Assembly (NCBI RefSeq): GCF_001434145.1
Contig: NZ_AZED01000002.1
Coordinates: 1 to 44,155, forward strand
DNA: 44,155 bases
Direction of reading: 5' to 3'
DNA from: Lentilactobacillus otakiensis DSM 19908 = JCM 15040
Lineage (GTDB): Bacteria; Bacillota; Bacilli; Lactobacillales; Lactobacillaceae
The translations under genes and the position numbers were made by a program. This document shows positions 15,196-23,273 of the stretch, piece by piece. The number at the start of each line of letters is the position of its first letter. The stretch's first letter is position 1. The notes below the pieces were generated by a model, which was given only the letters and a program-made list of their open reading frames with translations, was not told where the DNA came from and searched no databases.

Positions 15196-15448
15196 TGGGA
15201 GGATAAAAGCTCTTTTGGGAGGATAATGGGAGGATCATTTTCAAGCTCAAACCCTTGATACAACTACATTTATATACTCTTTTTATACTATGGGAGGATA
15301 AATTAATAAAAGTATATAAGATAAAAGAGTAAAAAAAGATATATATAAAGGTTTGGTGAAAAGATCCTCCCATACACCCAAAAACAGGCTTTGTTCATAC
15401 AGCCGCAATGGATACAGCGACTGAATCATCCTCCCATTTATCCTCCCA
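15196..15448. other. Iteron-like repeat array, probable replication origin
   Basis: Four direct copies of TGGGAGGAT(AA) at 15196, 15216, 15227 and 15291 face three inverted copies (TTATCCTCCCA type) at 15364-15372, 15428-15436 and 15438-15448. A very AT-rich stretch between them (about 15270-15355, e.g. TATATACTCTTTTTATACTA) could be the unwinding element. It follows directly after the primase-helicase gene and has no ORF. Origin function is inferred from this arrangement. Confidence 0.65.
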
Positions 15449-15478
15449 TCCGTCATAATTATTTGGAGGCGTATAAAG

Positions 15479-15793
15479 ATTAAATCAGAACATGAAATTC
15501 AAACAGAAATTCTTTTAGCATTATCGCGACATGATTGTACTGTTTGTCGCAGTAATGCTGGAAAGATTAAAACTGATGATGGCAGACGAATTATGTTATT
15601 TCCGAGAGGTTGGCCGGACATTACCGGTTTTGAACATCATAGTGGAAAAATGATTTTGATTGAAGTTAAAAACGAACGAGGCAAGTTACGTGACGATCAG
15701 AAGCGGTTTGCAAAATTTATTAAGCAATATCCAGTGTTATATGGTGTTTGCCGTTCTGTAGATGACGCATTAAAGATTATTGGAGGTAAATAA
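15479..15793 (+). CDS. VRR-NUC domain nuclease with apparent ATT start
   Basis: About 104 aa. EHEIQTEILLAL, RSNAGKIK, FPRGWPDITGF and LIEVKNERGKLRDDQKRF form the whole VRR-NUC (PD-(D/E)xK-type) domain, with Asp in WPDI and E-x-K in IEVK as catalytic residues. The only ATG (15593) would delete the essential first third. The RBS GGAGG (15465-15469) is ideally spaced for ATT at 15479, and no ATG, GTG or TTG occurs in frame upstream. It is probably translated weakly from ATT or is a start-codon mutant. Expected role: structure-specific nuclease in replication or recombination. Confidence 0.8.
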   Translation: MKSEHEIQTEILLALSRHDCTVCRSNAGKIKTDDGRRIMLFPRGWPDITGFEHHSGKMILIEVKNERGKLRDDQKRFAKFIKQYPVLYGVCRSVDDALKIIGGK

Positions 15794-15794
15794 A

Positions 15795-16208
15795 ATGACA
15801 GTAAAGATACTTGATAAGGAACTGTTTAAAATGTACCAAAATGCAATGGCAGAAAGTATTTCTGATTGGAAGCGAATAGCTAAATTCGCCAAATTCATTG
15901 ATAAATATGCCGATGATGAAACTATTTCTAACCGTGATGATTTAGCCAGTGTTATAGATGCGATTTTAAATCATGAAACGGTGAAATTGTCTGTACCTAT
16001 GTATCGCTTGAAAATGAATGGCATGGTTGGTAGTGATGGGCAACAATACGTATCTCGACGAGTAGATGATCGTGGTGGGTATTTCATCTGTGGAGTTCGT
16101 AACCCGCGCGTTTGTCGAGGCAAAATCACACAACAATTTACACGGGATGAAGCTGAATTTCTGAAGGATTTATTAAATAATTCAAGCATTCAAAGTGTGG
16201 AGGAGTGA
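15795..16208 (+). CDS. Hypothetical early protein
   Basis: 137 aa. ATG at 15795 is chosen because GGAGG lies just upstream; a TTG at 15780 would overlap that RBS. It has a helical N-terminal half and a C-terminal part with RGGYFICGVRNPRVCRGKIT and a short helix FTRDEAEFLKDLL. I do not recognise the family. Confidence 0.65.
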   Translation: MTVKILDKELFKMYQNAMAESISDWKRIAKFAKFIDKYADDETISNRDDLASVIDAILNHETVKLSVPMYRLKMNGMVGSDGQQYVSRRVDDRGGYFICGVRNPRVCRGKITQQFTRDEAEFLKDLLNNSSIQSVEE

Positions 16209-16213
16209 CGGTA

Positions 16214-16612
16214 ATGAGCAGAGAAATTAAGTTCAGAGCTTGGCATATGCCGTTTGGGCCTAAAGGGCCAATGCAAGAAATGGTACATGGAAGAGCAAGC
16301 CATATTTTAGCACTTGCTGAGATGTCACCAGATGAGTATATTGTTGAGCAGTCCACTGGACTGAAAGATGAAAATGATGTAGATATTTACGAGGGCGACA
16401 TCGTTTGTGTGTCTGATGCTTATGAAGACGTAGATTACGTAGACGCTGTCATTTGGGGTGATAAGGATGACTATCCAGCATTTGACCTTAAAAATCATGC
16501 CAGGGAGTATGATGCAAATGCACTATCGTCAATCTTTAATGGTGAATTTGAGACCATCGAAGTCATCGGAAATATACACGAAAATCCGGAATTGGTGGAG
16601 GTAGACAAATGA
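16214..16612 (+). CDS. YopX-family protein
   Basis: 132 aa. REIKFRAWH at the start, EQSTGLKDENDVDIYEGDIV in the middle and EVIGNIHENPELVE at the end are diagnostic of YopX, a small beta-rich phage family of unknown role. ATG 16214 is preferred; GTG 16205 lies within the RBS. Confidence 0.88.
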   Translation: MSREIKFRAWHMPFGPKGPMQEMVHGRASHILALAEMSPDEYIVEQSTGLKDENDVDIYEGDIVCVSDAYEDVDYVDAVIWGDKDDYPAFDLKNHAREYDANALSSIFNGEFETIEVIGNIHENPELVEVDK

Positions 16613-16824
16613 AGATCTATTGTTATTTCGTTCCGAAGTATACTTTTGTAGCTGAGCGTCGTGTTTTTAAGGTAGGCGAGGAATACCCAGTTTACATCCA
16701 AGAAGATTATTTTACGTTGGTTGCTGAAAATGGCGAGTTTAACCTAACCAAAAAAGGCCTCGACGAGACCGTTAAAAATTGGAAGGACGCAGTTAAAGTC
16801 AAAATGGAGGCAGACAATGTTTAA
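16609..16824 (+). CDS. Hypothetical protein
   Basis: 71 aa (MKIYCYFVPKYTFVAERRVF at the start). It looks beta-rich, similar in style to small SH3-like phage proteins. It overlaps its neighbours by 4 and 8 bp, so translation is coupled. Unrecognised. Confidence 0.6.
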   Translation: MKIYCYFVPKYTFVAERRVFKVGEEYPVYIQEDYFTLVAENGEFNLTKKGLDETVKNWKDAVKVKMEADNV

Positions 16825-17014
16825 TTATAGCAGCGAAATTAAGTGGATTAGAGTTACGGATATTGATGGTGGCTTAGTTTTGATCAATTTAGAAAAAGTG
16901 GAAAGAATCTACCGTACTAGTGATGGTTCGATATTTGAATTTGCGAATACGGTTATCCAAACTATTGTCCCATTTGAAAAAATTCCAGAACTATTGAGCG
17001 GAGGCACAGCATGA
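16817..17014 (+). CDS. Hypothetical protein
   Basis: 65 aa (MFNYSSEIKWIRVTDIDGGL at the start). TDIDGGLVLINLEKVERI resembles small beta-barrel proteins of lactobacillus phages, but no named family is certain. The RBS is AATGGAGGC. Confidence 0.6.
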   Translation: MFNYSSEIKWIRVTDIDGGLVLINLEKVERIYRTSDGSIFEFANTVIQTIVPFEKIPELLSGGTA

Positions 17015-17147
17015 CACACGAACAGATTGAGCATCACAATTACGTGCTGCAAGGCATGGAAAGATTATTTACGCGGTGCCAGTGACGGCCAATTTAACAC
17101 TTTACAGAGATGAGTTGGTCACAATTAAATTGGAAGCATACAAATGA
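17011..17147 (+). pseudogene. Frameshifted small gene
   Basis: The frame from ATG 17011 (MTHEQIEHHNYVLQGME) stops at 17085. Moving to the -1 frame at GAAAG (about 17059-17063) restores a continuous protein: ...GME-KIIYAVPVTANLTLYR-DELVTIKLEAYK, ending at 17147. Loss of one A (GAAAAG to GAAAG) explains it. The RBS is GGAGG. Function unknown; the product would be about 45 aa. Confidence 0.55.
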
Positions 17148-17194
17148 GTGACCGTCCAATTGTCGATTAGTTTTTGTTGGAGGAATGAAATTTT

Positions 17195-17233
17195 ATGAAA
17201 GCTTGCCAATTAGCTGTTAAATGTGCACAATAA
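17195..17233 (+). pseudogene. 12-codon remnant behind a strong RBS
   Basis: MKACQLAVKCAQ follows TTGGAGGAATG. It is too short to judge. It could be the stump of a deleted early gene, as a good RBS is retained. Confidence 0.25.
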
Positions 17234-17268
17234 GTATATGTAATATTATTTGATTAGAGGAATTTTAT

Positions 17269-17460
17269 ATGACGTATGTGATAACAAAGCAAGGGAAAGT
17301 TCATAAACTGAAAGAATTTCGCAGTATTCAAGCAGTTTTGAAAGCAGAAACCGGTTTGCCAATCAAAACCTGGATGGTTGAAAAATCTGTTCAGCATCAT
17401 CAAACCATCTGTGGATGGACAATTTCTGAAATAAACGCAAAGAAATCCGTTAATAATTAG
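17269..17460 (+). CDS. Hypothetical protein
   Basis: 63 aa (MTYVITKQGKVHKLKEFRSI at the start; WTISEINAKKS near the end). Basic. The RBS is GAGGAA. Its middle part (IQAVLKAETGLPIKTWMVEK) resembles small phage DNA-binding or regulatory proteins only loosely. Confidence 0.5.
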   Translation: MTYVITKQGKVHKLKEFRSIQAVLKAETGLPIKTWMVEKSVQHHQTICGWTISEINAKKSVNN

Positions 17461-17518
17461 TTTCTCCTTATCGTCAATGTCTAGCTGTAAGTAAACCAAG
17501 TTTAAAGGCGGTGAAAAA

Positions 17519-18415
17519 ATGGGAAATGAAAACTTAGTAAAAGCGATTGCTAAGAGCCGAAACTTTGAAAATGGCATTAACCGGATTCATTATTCAATTC
17601 ATTGTTCAAAAGACGATGCTTTTAGTCTATTAATTGAGCAAGTATTAAGACGAATTCATTTTTGGAATTCTAACAATGCTAATACCTTGATTAAGGCATT
17701 CAGCGATCATAGCAATCCAGATTTTAAGAATAAGCAATGGGCAATTACCTACGCTGCTAAAGATGTGGTTGAAGATTATTATGGTCACAAGACGTTATTG
17801 GTAGAGAATTTTGATAAATCTGATGAACTTGGACAATTGGCGCCTATAAATTGTAAAAGTTCAGTGTCGGTTGAGAATTCATTGGTGAATAAGGTTATTT
17901 CATTATTCCCGACGGATAAAACCAAACTGTTTGTAAAAAGCCTGCTTAAATATGGAAAAATAGCTACAATGGATATTTTTTCAATGACTGATAAAAAGTT
18001 TGAACATGCATTGTATGATCGTATAGCTTACGTTAAATCAAATGCACAAATGTTTACGGAGCAGTTAAGTGGTTTCGATCATCAGGATACGTTAGATAAG
18101 CTAAAGGTATTAGGTGATTTTGAATATTGCCTTAATAAATACGCTGATCCAATGACATTAAACAGCGAAGTTCACACCTTATTTATCAGCAATAGCGACT
18201 TGTTCAATGATATATTCGATTACGCAACTAAAGTATATGGAATGAAATACCAAGGCATTGTTTGGAAATCGTTTGGTTTAATTAATGATCATCAATTGAA
18301 ACTGGATGAATACAAATTAATTGATTCAATCATTGATTTACAGCAGGAATTAAGTAAACAGTTCGTACCGAAAGAAGGACAGGTGAGCTTATATGAAGCT
18401 ACATATCTGTCATGA
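17519..18415 (+). CDS. Putative late-gene regulator with sigma-factor-like layout
   Basis: 298 aa, RBS GGCGGTG. No firm family. The region FKNKQWAITYAAKDVVEDYY (about 70-89) resembles the end of sigma-70 region 2. Residues about 130-175 (SLFPTDKTKLFVKSLLKYGK, then an HTH-like ATMDIFSMTDKKFEHALYDR) resemble region 4. A further 120-residue C-terminal part is unfamiliar. It is the penultimate early gene, where Gram-positive phages usually carry the ArpU/RinA-type activator of late transcription, and no such gene is seen elsewhere. The sigma-like role is inference. Confidence 0.5.
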   Translation: MGNENLVKAIAKSRNFENGINRIHYSIHCSKDDAFSLLIEQVLRRIHFWNSNNANTLIKAFSDHSNPDFKNKQWAITYAAKDVVEDYYGHKTLLVENFDKSDELGQLAPINCKSSVSVENSLVNKVISLFPTDKTKLFVKSLLKYGKIATMDIFSMTDKKFEHALYDRIAYVKSNAQMFTEQLSGFDHQDTLDKLKVLGDFEYCLNKYADPMTLNSEVHTLFISNSDLFNDIFDYATKVYGMKYQGIVWKSFGLINDHQLKLDEYKLIDSIIDLQQELSKQFVPKEGQVSLYEATYLS

Positions 18416-18848
18416 GGTTGGCTGTCAAGCATTGATACCAATGGGGCAAAGGTATTGCAGTGAGCACGTTACACAGCACCAGAAGCCCAACCATGCAGTC
18501 AGTTCTGCACGAAACCGAGAGTACAATATGTACTATCGTGATCAAACAGCGAATCAGTTTTATCACTCAAAGGAATGGAAAAAGATTCGGCAATTTGTTG
18601 CTGCACGAGATTATTATTTAGATGCAGTCACTGGCTTGCCAGTCTCAAACGATAAGATTATTGTTGACCACATTGTGCCTAGACGTGTCTTACCAGTTGA
18701 TAAATGGTTAGACGTGGATAACTTATGGTGCTTGTCACCGACTACGCATAATACGAAAACCAAGATTGAACAATCACTCAATCAAAACCAACTCAAACAC
18801 TGCAGCAAACGTTGGTGGATTAAAGTATTATCTGAACGCACGAAATAA
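18393..18848 (+). CDS. HNH endonuclease (packaging-associated)
   Basis: 151 aa. The HNH core is VDHIVPRR and DVDNLWCLSPTTHNTKT; the N-terminal CHEVGCQALIPMGQRYCSEH provides zinc-binding Cys/His. It lies just before the terminase genes, as in HK97-type cos phages where the HNH protein stimulates terminase cleavage at cos. The start overlaps the previous gene by 23 bp; the RBS is AAGGACAGGTGAG. Confidence 0.9.
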   Translation: MKLHICHEVGCQALIPMGQRYCSEHVTQHQKPNHAVSSARNREYNMYYRDQTANQFYHSKEWKKIRQFVAARDYYLDAVTGLPVSNDKIIVDHIVPRRVLPVDKWLDVDNLWCLSPTTHNTKTKIEQSLNQNQLKHCSKRWWIKVLSERTK

Positions 18849-19266
18849 ACATCCCTGATGTAGGAAACTCCTGCCAGCTTGGATGGTAATAATTTCAGGG
18901 GTGGGTACCGTTTCTTGGATGGTGGGGATCTTCATCAACAAAATTAAAAAAAGATGTCTTTGTGAAACGACAAAGTGTTTTTCAGGTGGTATCATGTAGG
19001 TAATCGGAATAAATATTTCTGATGAGTTTTACTTATTAAAAACAATTTTTTCAACCTCCTTTAGGTGATATAGATATAAAGAAAAAATTGTTTAAAGCTT
19101 ACTGTTTGAACCTTACAAAAAATATTCAATTTAGGTGAATGTTTAAACACCCCCGGGGTGGTGAAAGCCTAGGGGAGCGCACGCCCAGGAGTAGCGCACG
19201 TTAAAAGTTGTAAATTCAAAACTTTTTTATGGGCTTACTATAACTGGGTGCACGCAATTTCACAAA

Positions 19267-19294
19267 TTGCTTATATGAATAACCCTACTATAAT
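19267..19294 (+). promoter_or_regulatory. Candidate late promoter
   Basis: TTGCTT (19267-19272), 16-bp spacer, TATAAT (19289-19294). It is the best promoter match upstream of the packaging genes. The terminator at 19424-19448 lies between it and terS. Confidence 0.5.
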
Positions 19295-19423
19295 GACTAT
19301 ATATATTTTCCTCCTAAAAGTTAATATAATTAGACGTTTTTTCACGATTGTAGGGTGTATACGTTCGAACAGTGTGTTTAATGATTTTTTTGTGATTCAT
19401 TAGTCTAAATGAATCAGATTGAA

Positions 19424-19448
19424 AGAGTCCCTATTGGGGGCTCTTTTT
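19424..19448 (+). terminator. Terminator between early and late regions
   Basis: AGAGTCCC pairs with GGGGCTCT, followed by TTTTT. It stops early transcripts before terS, or attenuates late ones. A neighbouring 8-bp hairpin GATTCATT / AATGAATC is at 19394-19415. Confidence 0.75.
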
Positions 19449-19472
19449 TATTGCTTGGAGGTGAACTAAAAA

Positions 19473-19991
19473 ATGCCAAAACAAATGAAACTAACTACAG
19501 ACAAGCATGCTCGCAAGGATCAGCGAGTTAGAACTCAAAAACTAATAACGGAAACTTCTGGAATGGATTTGATTCAAAAGAGTTGTCCAAAATATCTGTC
19601 AAGTTATGCGCGAGCAATGTGGACGAAACTTGTACCAATTTTGCAAGCATCAGGATATGTTAAACAGGCCGACAAGGGAACAATTGAAGCGTTTTGTATT
19701 AACTATCAATTATTGCGGAAAGGCTATGACTCAATTAAAACAGATGGTGTTGTCACCAAGGTTTCTAAGACTGTGGTCAATCAACGAACTGGAGAAACAT
19801 ATGAAGACAACGCAGGCTGGAAACGTAATCCGGCATCACAAATTATTGATTCTGCTACGGCAAAATTAAACAGCTTAGCACACGAATTAGGCTTAACACC
19901 ATCTGCACGAGCCTCATTACTGCAACTCTCAGATGACAACGATGAGGAACCCAATATTAAAGAGATGTTAAATGGGGGAAGTGAGTTTTAG
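19473..19991 (+). CDS. terS: Terminase small subunit, P27 family
   Basis: 172 aa. SYARAMWTKLVPILQASGYV, YQLLRKGYDSIKTDGVVTK and WKRNPASQIIDSATAKLNSL are typical of P27-family small terminases, which recognise cos and load the large subunit. The RBS is TTGGAGGTGA. It is immediately followed by terL. Confidence 0.92.
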   Translation: MPKQMKLTTDKHARKDQRVRTQKLITETSGMDLIQKSCPKYLSSYARAMWTKLVPILQASGYVKQADKGTIEAFCINYQLLRKGYDSIKTDGVVTKVSKTVVNQRTGETYEDNAGWKRNPASQIIDSATAKLNSLAHELGLTPSARASLLQLSDDNDEEPNIKEMLNGGSEF

Positions 19992-21886
19992 TGGTACAGG
20001 AATTTGATTTTACTCAAAGAAATACTAACTTGGATAAAATATTTCAGCAGCTTGATGGGAAAGGCTACTTTGATGAAATCAAAAGCAAATACCGTGATCC
20101 GGCCACTGTTTATTGCTACCGGGTATTAACTGGTCAACAGTTAGCCTGCAAAACAATTAAACTAGCAGCGTTTAGACATTTGAATGATTTAAAGCGATCC
20201 ACGGAAGGTAATTTTCCGTATTACTATGATTTGGATAAATGCCGAAATATCTGTAACTTCGCACGCATGTGCCCTGATGTTTCTCAAAACAAGCCAATAC
20301 CACTGATGATTTGGCAACAAGCAATCTTGTGCCTTTCTCAGGGATGGCGAACAAAGGAAGACAAGCAAAAGCGATTTGAGCGATGTATGGTTTCAGTGGC
20401 TCGGACTAATGGTAAGTCATATTTATTGAATATCTTGATACTTTACGCTTACTTGGTCGAGGCTAGTGACCAGTTTAACGCTGATTTGTGTTACTTGGCA
20501 CCAGTTGATAAGCAGTCTAAGAAGTCTTGGCGTTACATTAAACAGACTTTTAACAGCTTACAAGAAATGCCTGGATTTCGTAAATTAATCAAGGATCAGA
20601 ATATTGCGATTAATGATGATGTTTTGAAATCCACGAAAACTCAAAACCAGATATTACGAATGACAGCTGGTAGTGCACAATTAGATGCCTTTCATTTCCT
20701 TTTTGCCACTGTGGATGAATACGGGGATGAAAACTTTAATTCAGATGTGATTTCTAAAGTAACTTCTGGACAAGTTCAAACTAGTAACCGGCAAACATTT
20801 TTTATCAGTACGGCATACAGTAACCCTAAAGTCCCGATGTATAGTGATGTTAGACGACTCACTAAGGTGATGGAAAAAGATTCTAACCGAACGGAAGATT
20901 CAACGTTGGCATTAATTTGGCAGCAGGATGATCAAGATGAAGTTGAGAACCCCGAAACATGGGTGAAAAGTAATCCATTACTAGATTTACCGGCTAAGCA
21001 TGATACCCTACTGAAAGGGTTAATTAGTGAACGTGATTCTAAGCTAGAAGACGGCACATTAAATGATTTCATTAACCGTAACCTCAATATGTGGTTGCAG
21101 ACTGCTAAAGATAAATATTTGAAATTAGAGGATATACAAAAGTCAGTTGTTTCTGATTTCGAAATTGATAATCAAGATTGCTATGTGGGTTTTGATTTAT
21201 CACATGCTTCAGATGATACGGCTTATAGTTTTGTTTTCCCACATTTGAATGGCGAACAAAAGAAATATTTCATCTTGCAGCATTCATTTGTTCCGTTAGC
21301 CCGAGCAGATAATTCCATTATTGTGAAAGAAAAACAAGATGGAATTAATTACTCAAACGCAGAAAAGTTAGGCTTTTGTGATATTTCGCAAAATTCTTAT
21401 GGCTTAATTGATGAAGATTTTGTTGGGCGCTGGTTCCTGGATTTTGTTAACGATCATCATTTGAAAGTCAAGGCCTTCATTTATGATCCTTATCAGGCTA
21501 GTGCGATTACTGATTGGTTGGATAATAATATGCCAGAAGTGCCTTTTATTACTTTAAAGCAAGGGACGGTTAGTTTGAGCTCGCCCACAGTATTTTTGAG
21601 AAATCAGTTTATTGCGGGAAATATTGAGATGCTGGCTGATCCGATTTTGCAGACCTGCTTGGCTAACGCTGTAACAGTGGCTAATCCATATGGTATTAAA
21701 ATTGATCGAACGGCGTTGACTTCGAAAATTGATTGTGCCGATGCCACTATCGATGCCATGTCTCAAGCCCTTTTTTATTTTGAAAATCCTAATCATGGCC
21801 TTAAAGAAGATAAAAAGAATCCATTTAATGGAATGAGTAATGAGGAGGTCAACGAATTCTTTACCAGTGATCATTTTAGCTTTTAA
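19991..21886 (+). CDS. terL: Terminase large subunit
   Basis: 631 aa, GTG start with RBS GGGGGAAGTGAG. ATPase domain: Walker A SVARTNGKSYLL (about residues 135-146) and Walker B FLFATVDEYGDE (about 236-247). C-terminal RNase H-like nuclease: first Asp in YVGFDLSHASDDTA, second in IYDPYQAS, third in KIDCADATIDAM. It is the packaging motor and cos-cutting enzyme. Full length for the HK97-like group. Confidence 0.95.
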   Translation: MVQEFDFTQRNTNLDKIFQQLDGKGYFDEIKSKYRDPATVYCYRVLTGQQLACKTIKLAAFRHLNDLKRSTEGNFPYYYDLDKCRNICNFARMCPDVSQNKPIPLMIWQQAILCLSQGWRTKEDKQKRFERCMVSVARTNGKSYLLNILILYAYLVEASDQFNADLCYLAPVDKQSKKSWRYIKQTFNSLQEMPGFRKLIKDQNIAINDDVLKSTKTQNQILRMTAGSAQLDAFHFLFATVDEYGDENFNSDVISKVTSGQVQTSNRQTFFISTAYSNPKVPMYSDVRRLTKVMEKDSNRTEDSTLALIWQQDDQDEVENPETWVKSNPLLDLPAKHDTLLKGLISERDSKLEDGTLNDFINRNLNMWLQTAKDKYLKLEDIQKSVVSDFEIDNQDCYVGFDLSHASDDTAYSFVFPHLNGEQKKYFILQHSFVPLARADNSIIVKEKQDGINYSNAEKLGFCDISQNSYGLIDEDFVGRWFLDFVNDHHLKVKAFIYDPYQASAITDWLDNNMPEVPFITLKQGTVSLSSPTVFLRNQFIAGNIEMLADPILQTCLANAVTVANPYGIKIDRTALTSKIDCADATIDAMSQALFYFENPNHGLKEDKKNPFNGMSNEEVNEFFTSDHFSF

Positions 21887-21946
21887 TATTTTCAACACTT
21901 GTTGGGTGATATATGTAGTGAATAAATTATTAGGGAGGCAGATTAG

Positions 21947-22111
21947 TTGAATCTGAAACAACTATGGACAGGTTTAATCACTAACCTGTCTTTTATATTA
22001 TTTTTATTTGGGTTAATTGCATTTGTGGTTGCCGCAAGCCTTATTAATTTTATTGTAGGTTGGGTAGTGGCCGGGATTGCTTTAATCGTTTTAGCCTATG
22101 TCATTTCGTGA
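21947..22111 (+). CDS. DUF1056-family small membrane protein
   Basis: 54 aa, TTG start after AGGGAGGC. It has two hydrophobic helices (LSFILFLFGLIAFVVAA and VGWVVAGIALIVLAYVI). Size, topology and position between terL and portal match DUF1056, a conserved small protein of lactic acid bacteria phages with no proven role. Confidence 0.75.
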   Translation: MNLKQLWTGLITNLSFILFLFGLIAFVVAASLINFIVGWVVAGIALIVLAYVIS

Positions 22112-22124
22112 AAGGAGGCGTTGA

Positions 22125-23273
22125 ATGCTGAACCCCTTTAAAAATTTTATGTCAAAACAAACACAAACAATTAGTACCACCGGGTATTCACCATTTATGT
22201 TAAATGGTACATTGTTATCCACTAACACTGTGGATGCAGACGGAGCACTGCAAAATAGTGATATTTATGCGGTGATTAATCGAATTGCAGGTGATGTGGC
22301 CAGCTGTGAATTTAAAACAGACCAATATAGCAACATGCTAAATCAGCCCAGCACATTATTGAGTGCTTATAATTTTTGGCAAGCAGTTAGTGCTCAAATG
22401 ATGTTAACTGGCAACGCCTTTGTTCTAATTCAGCGAAATGGCAATGGAAGTCCAGCAGGGTTGACCTTAATCCCGTTTTACCAGGTCAGCATTACTTTAG
22501 ATAATCAACAAAATGTTCTTTATTACACAGTTAATTACGGTGATGACCGAGGGCAGGTGACATATTTAGCTGCCGATATTTTACATTTTCGCTTGTTTGT
22601 TTCTGGGCAAGTTGCCACTGAACTAGTGGGTAGCAGTCCGCTAAACAGTTTAGCTAAAGAAATTAACATCCAGAACTATAGTAATCAATTGTCACTGAGC
22701 AGTTTAAAGAATGCAATTGCGCCTAGTTATACGATTACGGTTCCGGCGGCCAAATTGGAACCGGAAGCTAAAGAAAATATTAGAAAATCGTTTGAGAATC
22801 AGAATTCTGGTTCGAATGCTGGTCGACCAATTGTTTTGGATCAATCTGCTCAGCTTGATTCCTTACAGATTAATCCGGATATAGCTAAATTATTAAATAA
22901 TGCCACGTTTAGTCAGACCCAGATTGCCAAGGCTTTTTGTGTTCCAGATAGTTATTTAAATGGTCAAGGTGACGAACAATCATCAATTGAGATGATTCGT
23001 TCTTTGTATCAAAATAGTTTGAGCCTATATATTCGGCCAATTGAATCGGAGTTGTCGTTGAAATTGGGAATTGATATAAAAATGGATATTAATTCGGCTA
23101 TTGATGTTGATCATCAGCAATTAATTAGTAATATTACTAAATTAAGTACTGGTCAGTCACCAGCATTAACGCCACAACAAGCACAAACAATTCTGAAACA
23201 AACGGGCGTTTTTCCTAATCTAAAAGTTTCAGCAGTGGAAGGAGGTGATGATAATGACAACAGTACCAATTAA
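22125..23273 (+). CDS. Portal protein, HK97 family
   Basis: 382 aa, RBS AAAGGAGGCG. SDIYAVINRIAGDVASCEF, LTGNAFVLIQRNGNGSPAGL, VGSSPLNSLAKEI and the later FSQTQIAKAFCVPDSYLNGQ followed by LSLYIRPIESEL are characteristic of HK97 gp3-type portals. It forms the dodecameric DNA gate at one capsid vertex. Its end overlaps the protease gene. Confidence 0.95.
   Translation: MLNPFKNFMSKQTQTISTTGYSPFMLNGTLLSTNTVDADGALQNSDIYAVINRIAGDVASCEFKTDQYSNMLNQPSTLLSAYNFWQAVSAQMMLTGNAFVLIQRNGNGSPAGLTLIPFYQVSITLDNQQNVLYYTVNYGDDRGQVTYLAADILHFRLFVSGQVATELVGSSPLNSLAKEINIQNYSNQLSLSSLKNAIAPSYTITVPAAKLEPEAKENIRKSFENQNSGSNAGRPIVLDQSAQLDSLQINPDIAKLLNNATFSQTQIAKAFCVPDSYLNGQGDEQSSIEMIRSLYQNSLSLYIRPIESELSLKLGIDIKMDINSAIDVDHQQLISNITKLSTGQSPALTPQQAQTILKQTGVFPNLKVSAVEGGDDNDNSTN

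Larger units (their letters stand above)
18849..19472. other. 624-bp non-coding region, probable cos site and late control region
   Basis: No gene is visible. Features from left to right: a 13-bp perfect inverted repeat AAACAATTTTTTC / GAAAAAATTGTTT (19040-19052, 19081-19093); repeats of TTTAGGTGA at 19060 and 19130; a GC-rich island with CACCCCCGGGGTG (19148-19160) and two AGCGCACG copies (19176, 19193); a hairpin GCAATTT / AAATTGC (19254-19270); a promoter; and a terminator. Location between HNH and terS is the standard site of cos. The exact cut site is not determined. Confidence 0.55.

Noticed and set aside
15196-15448. CRISPR array
   Set aside because: Repeats are only 9-11 bp, irregularly spaced and in both orientations; they fit iterons. 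No CRISPR array was seen in the window.
17254-17577. 107-aa - strand ORF
   Set aside because: It is antisense to two real + genes and has low-complexity Phe/Cys-rich composition with no RBS.
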